From NCBI GenBank assembly GCA_003023365.1, contig PXTG01000097.1:1-34591 (forward strand): DNA of 34,591 nucleotides, given 5' to 3'. A program made the position numbers and the translations under genes. Origin of the DNA: Bacteroidetes bacterium QH_7_62_13. Its GTDB lineage: Bacteria > Bacteroidota > Rhodothermia > Rhodothermales > Salinibacteraceae. This document shows, one piece after another, positions 16,026 through 23,281 of the stretch. The notes under the pieces are model-generated. The model did no database searches and was not told the DNA's origin. It saw only the letters and a program-made list of their open reading frames with translations. Numbering within the stretch: position 1 is the first letter of the stretch; the number at the start of each line of letters is the position of its first letter.

Positions 16026-16763
16026 ATGTCCGACCCCCAACAAGGTCCTCACCTTCTTCTCGTTGAAGACGACAGCGAGCTCAGCACGAGTCTCGTCCTC
16101 TACCTGGAGTCGGAAGGATACGAGGTGACGCTGGCTGAGGACGGGGAGGAGGCAGAGGAGGCAGCAACGCGACTCCCCGGGTATGACCTCATCATCCTGG
16201 ATGCCAAATTGCCGGAGCAGAACGGCTTCGAAGTGCTACGCCAAGCCCGCGAACAGGGCGTACGCACTCCTGTGCTGATGCTCACCGGCCTTGGTGATCA
16301 CGAGGATAAGATGCGGGGCTTTCAGGTAGGCACCGACGATTACCTTACCAAGCCGTTCGAGACGGAAGAACTCCTCGCCCGCATCGACGCCCTCCTTCGT
16401 CGCGAGGCACAGGCCGACGAAGAAGGCGGCGTGTTCGACGTCGGCGGCCTTCGCGTGAACCTCAACGCCGACGAGGTGACGAAAACGGATGGGTCCTCAG
16501 TCGAACTGACGGATCTTGAATACGCTTTGCTTGCCTACCTGCTCCGGCGCCGCGGCCGGACGGCCACCCGTGAGCAGATTCTCCGCGACGTGTGGGACCT
16601 GCCCTCCGAGGTCGAAACGCGGACGATTGACCGACACGTCAACGCCCTGCGTGACGTGATGGCCGGGGAAGACGAGGACTCCTGGGCCATCCAGAGCGTG
16701 TACGGCATCGGGTACAAACTCGAAGGGGCCGAGCGCGTCGAGGAGTCAACGGAAACGACTTGA
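16026..16763 (+). CDS. OmpR/PhoB family response regulator (orphan)
   Basis: The 245-residue regulator has a receiver domain at about residues 8-122 and a winged-helix DNA-binding domain at about 135-232. The phosphorylation site is Asp59 in IILDAKLP, with the acidic pair EDD near 14-16 and the conserved Lys109 in YLTKPF. The winged helix shows LTDLEYALLAYLLRRRGRTATREQIL, DVW and the ending SVYGIGYKLEG. The ATG at 16026 starts just before the receiver; an upstream extension to 15960 is not protein-like. There is no histidine kinase gene next to it, so the partner must be elsewhere. It converges with a second orphan regulator at 16971-17681. The recognition segment ETRTIDRHVNALR resembles that of the neighbour (ITRTIDRHMASVR). 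Confidence 0.92.
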   Translation: MSDPQQGPHLLLVEDDSELSTSLVLYLESEGYEVTLAEDGEEAEEAATRLPGYDLIILDAKLPEQNGFEVLRQAREQGVRTPVLMLTGLGDHEDKMRGFQVGTDDYLTKPFETEELLARIDALLRREAQADEEGGVFDVGGLRVNLNADEVTKTDGSSVELTDLEYALLAYLLRRRGRTATREQILRDVWDLPSEVETRTIDRHVNALRDVMAGEDEDSWAIQSVYGIGYKLEGAERVEESTETT

Positions 16764-16771
16764 CTTCTCAC

Positions 16772-16785
16772 CCGGCTGAAGCCGG
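16772..16785. terminator. GC-rich hairpin after the response regulator gene
   Basis: CCGGC-TGAA-GCCGG forms a perfect 5-base stem with a tetraloop, eight bases after the stop of the regulator gene and inside the convergent interval 16764-16970. On the plus strand only a short T-rich stretch (GGGTTTA) follows, so it is a weak intrinsic terminator. The sequence CACCCGGCTGAAGCCGGAGGG also resembles hairpin ends of IS200/IS605-type elements, but no transposase or TnpB is nearby. The rest of the interval has no gene. Confidence 0.45.
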
Positions 16786-16970
16786 AGGGTTTACTGCTCC
16801 TTCGCGCATCCTCAATACTCTAACGCCGCCGAAGATCGGGGGGATCAGCGCTAACGGGAGAGCGGATTGGTACCGGGAGGCTCCCCCTGATCCAACGCTG
16901 AACGTTGATGAGAGGCACGGGACTGGGAACCGCCTGTCTTTCTTTGTCGACATCTCAGACGGCGAGTGCC

Positions 16971-17681
16971 TCAATCGTCTTCGAACCGGTACCCGATGCC
17001 GTAGACCGTCTCGATGTAGGTAGGGGCCGACGGATCGGGCTCGATTTTTTTCCGGACCGACGCCATGTGGCGGTCGATCGTCCGGGTGATAATGTTCTCG
17101 TCGATTCCCCACACGTCTCGAAGGAGTTGCTTGCGCGTGACGGTCCGCCCCTCGTGCTGGGTGAGGTAGCGGAGAATGTCAAACTCCAGGGCCGTGAACT
17201 CAACCTCCTCGTCGCCCCGATACGCCTCGTGGGTCGTGAAGTTAATTTCCACGTCCCCGATCTCGTAGATATCCATCGGCGCCTCGGACGGAGGCATGGT
17301 TCGCTGGAGGATGGCCTTGACCCGGGCAGCCAACTCCTCCACATTGAAGGGCTTCGTGATGTAATCGTCGGCCCCAAGCCCGAAGCCTTTGAGCTTCGAC
17401 TCCTGCTCTCCACGAGCGGTGATCATGAGGATAGGGGCACTGAAGCCCATCTCCTGCGACTCGCGAAGGACATCGAATCCGTCCTTCTTCGGCAACATCA
17501 CGTCGAGAAGGACCACGTCGCACTTCTCCATCTCCCGCATCAGCCGAAGGGCCTCCTCCCCATCTTCGGCCGTCTGCACCTCGTACTCCTCAAGTTCAAA
17601 GTACTCCTCCAGCCCCATGAGGATGTCGGGATCATCCTCCACAATGAGCATGTGATAGGTCCGATCCGTCGTCTTCGACAT
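16971..17681 (-). CDS. OmpR/PhoB family response regulator (orphan)
   Basis: The 236-residue protein has a receiver domain (about 10-125) with EDD at 15-17, phospho-acceptor Asp60 in VVLLDVMLP and Lys110 in YITKPF, and a winged-helix domain (about 135-234) with FTALEFDILRYLTQHEGRTV, LLRDVWGI and the C-terminal TVYGIGYRFED. The start is the ATG at 17681 (MSKTTDRTYHMLIVEDD); the frame continues to 17765 but that part lacks receiver features. No kinase is adjacent. The interval to the divergent M42 gene (17682-17938) is AT-richer than its surroundings and should hold both promoters. Confidence 0.93.
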   Translation of the reverse strand: MSKTTDRTYHMLIVEDDPDILMGLEEYFELEEYEVQTAEDGEEALRLMREMEKCDVVLLDVMLPKKDGFDVLRESQEMGFSAPILMITARGEQESKLKGFGLGADDYITKPFNVEELAARVKAILQRTMPPSEAPMDIYEIGDVEINFTTHEAYRGDEEVEFTALEFDILRYLTQHEGRTVTRKQLLRDVWGIDENIITRTIDRHMASVRKKIEPDPSAPTYIETVYGIGYRFEDD

Positions 17682-17845
17682 AACAGAAAGTAGTGCTGCG
17701 TGAAAAGGAATGGGCGGCGGGACGAGAACTGGCCCGACTACACGAACGGAACTGCATCGCTGCAATATACACGGGAGCGAATCTGTTCCGACTGGAAAAT
17801 CTGCGAACAGTCAGAAAAAGCGCGGCAACACGAGCGAAAACGGGG

Positions 17846-17866
17846 CGTCTCGTGGACACCGAGACG
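17846..17866. promoter_or_regulatory. Inverted repeat in the divergent regulator/peptidase promoter region
   Basis: CGTCTCG (17846-17852) and CGAGACG (17860-17866) are a perfect 7-base inverted repeat with a 7-base loop, between the start of the response regulator (17681, minus) and the M42 peptidase (17939, plus). It may be an operator or a leader hairpin of the peptidase message. No T-run follows. Confidence 0.35.
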
Positions 17867-17938
17867 TCCATCTCCGTATGGGCAACTTGTTGATTGCTTT
17901 CCTCCTCACGACGATTGTCTGACCGATCCTCCCGACGC

Positions 17939-19009
17939 ATGACCGACGACACGAAATCTTTCTTCTTCGATCTGCTCGACACCCCGAGCCCCACCGGCTT
18001 CGAGACGCCGGGCCAGCGCGTATGGGCCGATTACGTCCGCGATCACGTCGACGCCGTGGATACCGACGCGTACGGCACCGCCTGGGCCACCCTGGACGGC
18101 TCGGACAGCGATGCGCCCCGCCTGATGCTCGACGCGCACGTAGACGAGATCGGCTTCATGGTGCGCCACATCACCGACGACGGCTTTATCTACGTCAATC
18201 GCATCGGCGGCTCCGACCGTGCCATCGCGCGGGGCCTGCGGGTGCGCGTGCTGGGCGACGACGGCCCAGTGACCGGCGTGGTGGGTAATACAGCCATCCA
18301 CATCCGCGACACCAAAAACGAGAAGGTGCCGAAGGTGCACGAGCTGTTCGTGGACGTAGGAGCCGAGGACAAGGACGGCGTCCACGACCTCGGTATTCGC
18401 GTGGGTCACCCCATGGTGTTCGACGTCTCCCCCACCGAACTTTCGGACACGCGTATCAGCGCCCGCGCCATCGACAACCGGCTCGGCGGTTTCATTATCG
18501 CACAGGTTCTGGAACGCCTTGCCGACGACCGACCCGCCTCGACGGTCCAAGGTGCCAACTCGGTACAGGAGGAAATCGGCGGGCACGGGGCCGAGATGGT
18601 AACCCACCGTCTGGAACCGGACCTCGCCGTCGCCTTCGACGTGACCCACGCTACTGGCTCGCCCGGCATCAGCAGCACGGAGCACGGGGAGGTCAAGATG
18701 GGCGAGGGACCGGCCATCACGCACGGCACCTCCACCCATCCGCAGGTCGTGCAGCGCCTCATGCAGGTGGCCGAGCAGGAGGACATTTCCCTCCAGCACG
18801 AACCCAGCGCGCGCCGCACCGGCACCGACACCGATTCGATCTTCAAGAGCCGAAGCGGCGTGCCCAGCGGCCTGGTCTCCGTCCCACTCCGCTACATGCA
18901 CTCCACCGTCGAGGTCGTGGACACCGACGACATCGAGCAGTGCGTGCAACTGCTTACGGCATTTGCGCGATCGCTCGACGCGGACGACGAGTTTGGCGTC
19001 ACCCTGTAG
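17939..19009 (+). CDS. M42 family metallo-aminopeptidase
   Basis: M42 enzymes are cytoplasmic, oligomeric di-metal aminopeptidases (often glutamyl/broad specificity; TET type) that finish peptide breakdown. The 356-residue length fits. Metal ligands and catalytic residues are in place: His67 in DAHVDEIG, Asp179 in AIDNRLGG, catalytic Glu211 and ligand Glu212 in VQEEIG, Asp234 in AFDVTHA, and His321 in YMHSTVE. The usual position of the PA-like insertion is occupied by GDDGPVTGVVGNTAIHI. The start is the ATG at 17939; the open frame upstream to 17894 is Ser/Arg-rich and unlikely. The strongly acidic surface (many DD and DE pairs) fits a salt-in halophile. A 479-codon frame on the other strand is its shadow. 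Confidence 0.93.
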   Translation: MTDDTKSFFFDLLDTPSPTGFETPGQRVWADYVRDHVDAVDTDAYGTAWATLDGSDSDAPRLMLDAHVDEIGFMVRHITDDGFIYVNRIGGSDRAIARGLRVRVLGDDGPVTGVVGNTAIHIRDTKNEKVPKVHELFVDVGAEDKDGVHDLGIRVGHPMVFDVSPTELSDTRISARAIDNRLGGFIIAQVLERLADDRPASTVQGANSVQEEIGGHGAEMVTHRLEPDLAVAFDVTHATGSPGISSTEHGEVKMGEGPAITHGTSTHPQVVQRLMQVAEQEDISLQHEPSARRTGTDTDSIFKSRSGVPSGLVSVPLRYMHSTVEVVDTDDIEQCVQLLTAFARSLDADDEFGVTL

Positions 19010-19060
19010 CCCCCGAAAAGGGCCGCCGCTTTCGTTCTTCCCCCCTCCGGTTCCATCACG

Positions 19061-19492
19061 ATGCTGCCTGTACCGTCTCGCCTTCCGTCCGCGAGCGTAC
19101 CGCTGGCGGTCCTCGTCCTTCCCCTCCCAAACGCGGCGGCTCAGGATACAACTACCGGCCGTCCGCAGCAGCGTGGTATGTGTTTTCAGTTGCGTGGGAT
19201 AATGGCCTGTCGGGGTTTCTCGATCCAAAGCTTGACCTCCCTCGACGGAGAAAGCCGAATCCTTTCCGGGACGCGACGACGATTGTGTTTGATACAGCCG
19301 GAAACAGCAAAGGTCACGCTTACCGTACACAACATAATCGGGCAAGAAATAGCCCGCTTATTGGACGGCAGGGTGTCGGCTGGACGTCACCGGGTTACGT
19401 GGAGTCCCGACGATCTATCCAGCGGGGTGTACGTCTATCGAATCCAGTCCGATCGACATACTGAATCCCGGCGAGCCGTCTTGGTCAAATAG
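19061..19492 (+). pseudogene. Remnant of a T9SS-secreted protein with a C-terminal sorting domain
   Basis: The last 60 codons read VTLTVHNIIGQEIARLLDGR, then RVTWSPDDLSSGVYVYRIQSD and RRAVLVK. This is a typical type A sorting domain of the Bacteroidota type IX secretion system. The usual lead-in (PNPFRDATTIVFDT) is present, but in the frame one base over (19255-19296). Deleting one base near 19297 would join it to PETAKVTLTV, so the domain carries a frameshift. At the 5' end a signal-peptide-like stretch (VPLAVLVLPLPNAAAQ) starts at the ATG at 19061, separated from the sorting domain by about 50 codons without recognisable features. A normal T9SS cargo would have a large passenger here, so this is a broken, mostly deleted gene. 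Position between the M42 and serpin genes gives no functional hint. Confidence 0.65.
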
Positions 19493-19505
19493 GGCGTGTC
19501 CTGAT

Positions 19506-19523
19506 CGCGGCTTTCGGGCCGCG
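19506..19523. terminator. Small GC hairpin after the T9SS remnant
   Basis: CGCGGC-TTTCGG-GCCGCG is a perfect 6-base stem with a 6-base loop, 13 bases after the stop of the remnant and 43 bases before the serpin start. No T-run follows on either strand, so it could be a weak terminator or a leader structure of the serpin message. Confidence 0.35.
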
Positions 19524-19566
19524 CAATGAATCGAGAGTCCTCGCTCCGTACCAACACCAAGTTGCC

Positions 19567-20808
19567 ATGATGTCTCTCGTCGTCCGCGTCCTCTCCGTCC
19601 TGCTCGTCGCCCTCCTTCTCTCGGGGTGTGACGCGACGGGCCCACAACCAAACACCGCGGCGGCCCCGCCCACGGTTGAGCTGACCGCGGCGCAGCAGGA
19701 CGTGCTCGACGGGACGGGCACGACGTTTGGGCTCGACCTCTTCGGCACGCTCAACGAGGAAAAAGGGGCTGACCAGAACGTCGTCGTCTCCCCCTTCAGC
19801 GTCTCGACGGCCCTGACGATGGCTCTGAACGGGGCACGAGACTCGACGCGCCGGGCCCTGAAGCAGGCGCTGGGCGTTTCCGATCACTCCATGCGCGAGA
19901 TCAACGAGGCGCACCGCCGGCTCGTCGGGGCGCTTCCGGAGCTCGACACGACCGCTACCCTCCGGTCGGCCAACTCGCTTTGGGCCCAGAACGGCTATCC
20001 CGTGAAGGCGGCGTTCACGGACACGCTTCGCTCGGTGTTCGGGGCGGAGGCGCGCAGGATCGACTTTGCGTCCCCGGAGGCGCCCGACCGCATCAACGGC
20101 TGGGTGGCCGACCAGACGGAGGGCATGATTCAAACGCTCGTCAAGGACAAAGACCTGGACGGGAACACCGTCCTCGCGCTGCTGAATGCCCTCTACTTCG
20201 AGGCCCCGTGGCAGACGGCGTTCGACGAGGAACAGACCGAAGACGCGTCCTTCGCCCGTCCGGGCCGCCCGGCGGCACGGGTGCCGATGATGCACCGGAC
20301 GGACAGTCTCCGCTACGGGTCCACCGATCGGGCGAAGATGGTCGATCTGCCGTACGGAAACGGGGCCTTCCGGATGACGGTGGTCGTCCCCGAGGAGGAA
20401 ACGAATGCCCACGCGCTGGCCACCGACCTGGACGCGGCCACCTGGGCCCGGTGGCTCGACGGGCTCGAGACCCGGAGGGTGCAGGTGCGGCTCCCTCGCT
20501 TCGACGTGACGGTGCCGCGCGCCAATTTGAACGAAGTACTCCGGACGATGGGACTGGGCATCATCTTCTTACCGTGGGCGAACTTCTCGGGCCTTTCTCC
20601 CAGGAACCCCTCCGTCAAGAAGGCGCTCCACAAGGCGGCGATCGTCGTCGACGAGGACGGCACCGAGGCCAGCGCGGCGACGGCGGTCATTTTTGAGGAG
20701 AGCACGCCGCCCACCGTGCGGGCCGACCGGCCGTTCCTGTTCGCGATCCGGGAGGCGCAGACGGGGACGCTGCTGTTTCTGGGCCGGATTGCCGACCCGA
20801 CCGCCTGA
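19567..20808 (+). CDS. Serpin-type protease inhibitor, lipoprotein
   Basis: The 413-residue protein is a full-length serpin anchored as a lipoprotein: lipobox LLLSGC with Cys at residue 21, then a linker, then the serpin fold from about residue 50. Landmarks are NVVVSPFSVSTALTMALNGA (71-90), ANSLWAQNGY (135-144), NALYFEAPWQTAFD (207-220) and the C-terminal DRPFLFAIRE. The hinge before the reactive loop reads DGTEASAATAV at 364-374, with Gly, Thr and small residues at the positions that allow loop insertion, so it should be a true inhibitor. By counting from the hinge the scissile bond falls near EEST (377-380), which I would not trust for target prediction. The ATG at 19570 is an alternative start. 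It probably guards the envelope against secreted or foreign serine or cysteine proteases. Confidence 0.93.
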   Translation: MMSLVVRVLSVLLVALLLSGCDATGPQPNTAAAPPTVELTAAQQDVLDGTGTTFGLDLFGTLNEEKGADQNVVVSPFSVSTALTMALNGARDSTRRALKQALGVSDHSMREINEAHRRLVGALPELDTTATLRSANSLWAQNGYPVKAAFTDTLRSVFGAEARRIDFASPEAPDRINGWVADQTEGMIQTLVKDKDLDGNTVLALLNALYFEAPWQTAFDEEQTEDASFARPGRPAARVPMMHRTDSLRYGSTDRAKMVDLPYGNGAFRMTVVVPEEETNAHALATDLDAATWARWLDGLETRRVQVRLPRFDVTVPRANLNEVLRTMGLGIIFLPWANFSGLSPRNPSVKKALHKAAIVVDEDGTEASAATAVIFEESTPPTVRADRPFLFAIREAQTGTLLFLGRIADPTA

Positions 20809-21148
20809 TCCCAACGACCGGAAATCACGATCCACGGTACCGGGTGCTCCGAAGTTCAGTTTTGAATGCCTCTTTCGAACGGCGAAGAGTCCGGCTCGGG
20901 GCCGGAATGAACCAGTCCTTCTGGCACTCAAGACGCGAGACTCCCGATCGTGCTCATCATCGATCGTTACCACCGGGCCCGAAAGATCGTATCCGACGAG
21001 ACAAAAACTCGCGGCAGGTAATAATTTTTACCCCGTCTACGTTCACCCAGAGGGTCTCCTCCCCTCTCACCAGGGGGACCCTTTGAGAACGGTCCATCGC
21101 GCAGGGGCCTCTCTTCCTTTTTCCCTCTGCTTGCCGACGTTTGGATTT
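20809..21148. other. Leader/intergenic region before the ATP-grasp gene, with a hairpin
   Basis: I see no gene in these 340 bases; the plus-strand frame that runs through it is Arg/Ser-rich and not protein-like. An AT-rich patch lies at 21017-21031 (GTAATAATTTTTACC). A hairpin follows, AGGGTCTCC at 21051-21059 with GGGGACCCT at 21074-21082 (8 pairs plus one wobble). It ends 66 bases before the ATG and may be a structured 5' leader or the terminator region of the serpin gene, though no T-run follows. Confidence 0.45.
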
Positions 21149-22240
21149 ATGACGACCACGGCCTCCCACCCCGATGATGACGCAGGGTTTCTGCCCGTTT
21201 CGCTGAGTTCCGGCATGTCAATCCAGAAACTCCACCTTATTCTGGGGCACCTATACCTCCTCCCGTGGTTCGCCCGGCGTTGTTTCGACTGCGAGCTACC
21301 GCTCAAACCGTTCCTGGACGCCAACCCAGCACTCAAGCTCGGCGGACTTCCAATTGCGTCGAAGCTCTCCCGCTACGGAGCGGAGCCTCCCTACCTTCCC
21401 ACCCTCACGATAGACCGCGAAACGGAGCAGTCGACGATCGAGGAATTTGTAGCCGAACACCCGTTTCCGCTCGTTACGAAGCCCCTGTTCGGGGCCCGCA
21501 GCCGAAACGTGCAACGGGTGTCCACCTTCGACGAAATCAGTGCGGCGGTGAGAGACGAACCGATGGTCCTGCAACCCTACGTCGACGCTCCGAAAGAGTA
21601 CGGGATCAACGTCATGCGGGTCGGGCCCCGCCTCAAGATCTACGGCCTCACGGAAGTCCCCGTTCGGACGGTATGGGGAGATGGCGAACGGTCCCTCCGT
21701 GAGCTTACCGAAGACGCCTACGGAGCTGAGATCGCTTCACAGGTCAAGAGGGGATCCTGGCTCCCCCCGGACGGGCAGCGTGTATCGATCCAGGTTGCTG
21801 CCTGCCCGGGTGAGGGCGGTTCCTGCCTGGACGTAACCGACAAGGTCACTCCTGAGCTCCGAGCGACGTGCGAGGACGCGGCCGATCAGATCGGGCTTCG
21901 CTTCGGACGATTTGACGTGAAAGCTCACTCCCTGGAGGCCCTGCAAGAAGGAGATTTCCACGTCTTGGAGGTGAACGGGTCCCCCTCTTTAGATCTTACA
22001 CTCTACGACAACCGGTACCCCCTTTCGGTCAAGATCGAGCGATTGCGTGCCCACTGGGACGAATTTTTCCACCAGGCCCGCTCCAGCCGGTCGAGGGAGG
22101 AAAACAGTTGGGCGCTCTTAGCGACGCTTCTCTGGTTCTCGGTCTCGCCAAAGCGGTGCGTCGCTTCCTTCCGGCACGAAGTCCACGATGGTGAACTCAC
22201 TCCTCGTTCCCAATCGGAAGGGGGGGCCCCAGGTAGCTGA
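21149..22240 (+). CDS. ATP-grasp family carboxylate-amine ligase-like protein
   Basis: The 363-residue protein has an ATP-grasp core from about residue 95. The nucleotide-binding strand is FPLVTKPLFGARSRNV, then MVLQPYVDAPKEYGINVMRV, a VWGDGERSLRELTEDAYG block like that in amino-acid ligases, and the metal-binding end FGRFDVKAHSL and HVLEVNGSPSLD. ATP-grasp enzymes form an acyl-phosphate and couple the acid to an amine or thiol; the substrates here cannot be told. The N-terminal 90 residues contain a hydrophobic stretch (LILGHLYLLPWFARRC) that could touch the membrane. The start is the ATG at 21149. The last 41 codons overlap the metallophosphoesterase gene on the other strand and have no family features, so the natural stop was probably lost. 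Nearest relatives are likely RimK/cyanophycin-synthetase-like ligases. Confidence 0.8.
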   Translation: MTTTASHPDDDAGFLPVSLSSGMSIQKLHLILGHLYLLPWFARRCFDCELPLKPFLDANPALKLGGLPIASKLSRYGAEPPYLPTLTIDRETEQSTIEEFVAEHPFPLVTKPLFGARSRNVQRVSTFDEISAAVRDEPMVLQPYVDAPKEYGINVMRVGPRLKIYGLTEVPVRTVWGDGERSLRELTEDAYGAEIASQVKRGSWLPPDGQRVSIQVAACPGEGGSCLDVTDKVTPELRATCEDAADQIGLRFGRFDVKAHSLEALQEGDFHVLEVNGSPSLDLTLYDNRYPLSVKIERLRAHWDEFFHQARSSRSREENSWALLATLLWFSVSPKRCVASFRHEVHDGELTPRSQSEGGAPGS

Positions 22241-23203
22241 TCCCTGACTGACGTGTACCATCGTGTCCCCGTACCAGCACGTTCCATCGATTTGCGGGAA
22301 CTCGATAGAAGCGAGGTAGCCGAGCGGCCAGACCTGCCCGCCGTGGACGTGCCCACAAAAAACAGCGTCCGGGTCAGCTTCGAGCAGGGTGTCAAGTCGT
22401 TCCGGTTTGTGCTTGAGCACGATCCGAGGGCGCTGCCGGCCCCGCAATGACTGAACGAGTGCCTCGCTCTCCTCGTTGCTCGTCTGGTACCCGATACCCA
22501 GGACGCTCATCCACTCTTTTTCCTCGAGCGCCCCCTCCAGCGGCGTGACGCCCACGTCCCGAAGCGCCTCAAGCAGCGCTTCGCGTTCGGTGTAGCTGTC
22601 ATGATTCCCCGACACGAAGTACACCGGTACGTCGTATTCCTCCAACGGGGCGACGAGCTCCGGATCGACCGGTTCCATGCCGTCGAGCAGATCGCCGGTA
22701 ATGACGACACAGTCCGGCCGGTAGTGGCTCGTCGTCCGCACGATGCGGGCGAGGTCGCGCTTCGACCAGATGTCTCCGATGTGGAGATCGGTCAACTGCA
22801 GAAAGCGAAGGGAGGTGTTGTAGGCTCCCTCGACACGGCGGTAGCGGGCTCGGGGATGCTTGGCCCGGAGGAATCCTACGACGCCAAGCAGGCCAGCCGA
22901 CAGCCAGATCGCCCCGTCCCCGATCAGGAAGCCGGCCTGGCTAAGTAGAAATTGGCCGACGAACGCAAACCCGGCGAGAAAGGCGAGCCCCGACCACACG
23001 AAGGCCGTACGAACTAGGAACCGGGTGAGGAAGTTACGGGGGGCCTTGATGAGGGCGTACCCGACGACCGTCATGCTTCCCAGCGTACCGATGAGCACGT
23101 CCCCCGAAAACGGATCCGTACACTCGATGAGGACATAGTGCAGTCCGAGGAAGAGACTGCCGACGACAATCGCAATCTGGCCGAAGACGGTGATGCCGAA
23201 CAT
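22118..23203 (-). CDS. Membrane-anchored metallophosphoesterase (YkuE/YaeI-like)
   Basis: The 361-residue protein has four predicted transmembrane helices (about 8-28, 35-54, 66-88, 98-113) followed by a calcineurin-like phosphoesterase domain. All metal motifs are present: Asp139 and His141 in DLHIG, Asp171 in GDLLDG, Asn200 and His201 in GNHD, His265 in LKHKPE, and His285/His287 in GHVHGGQ. This layout is that of the YkuE/YaeI group, which acts on lipid-linked or nucleotide diphosphate substrates such as UDP-sugars at the membrane; the true substrate is unknown. It lies 78 bases downstream of the sulfotransferase gene on the same strand. Its last 41 codons overlap the tail of the convergent ATP-grasp gene; the protein core ends near FTIVDFV, about 20 residues before its stop. 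Confidence 0.9.
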   Translation of the reverse strand: MFGITVFGQIAIVVGSLFLGLHYVLIECTDPFSGDVLIGTLGSMTVVGYALIKAPRNFLTRFLVRTAFVWSGLAFLAGFAFVGQFLLSQAGFLIGDGAIWLSAGLLGVVGFLRAKHPRARYRRVEGAYNTSLRFLQLTDLHIGDIWSKRDLARIVRTTSHYRPDCVVITGDLLDGMEPVDPELVAPLEEYDVPVYFVSGNHDSYTEREALLEALRDVGVTPLEGALEEKEWMSVLGIGYQTSNEESEALVQSLRGRQRPRIVLKHKPERLDTLLEADPDAVFCGHVHGGQVWPLGYLASIEFPQIDGTCWYGDTMVHVSQGSATWGPPFRLGTRSEFTIVDFVPEGSDAPLWRDREPEKRR

Positions 23204-23281
23204 GACGTACTGGGAGAATACTCGACGGAGCGAAACAGAGAATACGTGTTTCGGAACGGAAATCAGTACATGCAGGCCTCT

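Noticed and set aside
17906-19345. 479-codon open frame on the minus strand over the M42 gene
   Set aside because: It is rich in Val/His/Gly/Arg with no motif and is the antisense shadow of a gene with a full set of metal ligands; such frames are common in GC-rich DNA.
20693-21148. 150-codon N-terminal extension of the ATP-grasp protein, overlapping the serpin end
   Set aside because: The Arg/Ser/Pro-rich composition and the overlap with serpin codons show that it is noncoding read-through; the ATG at 21149 is a natural start.
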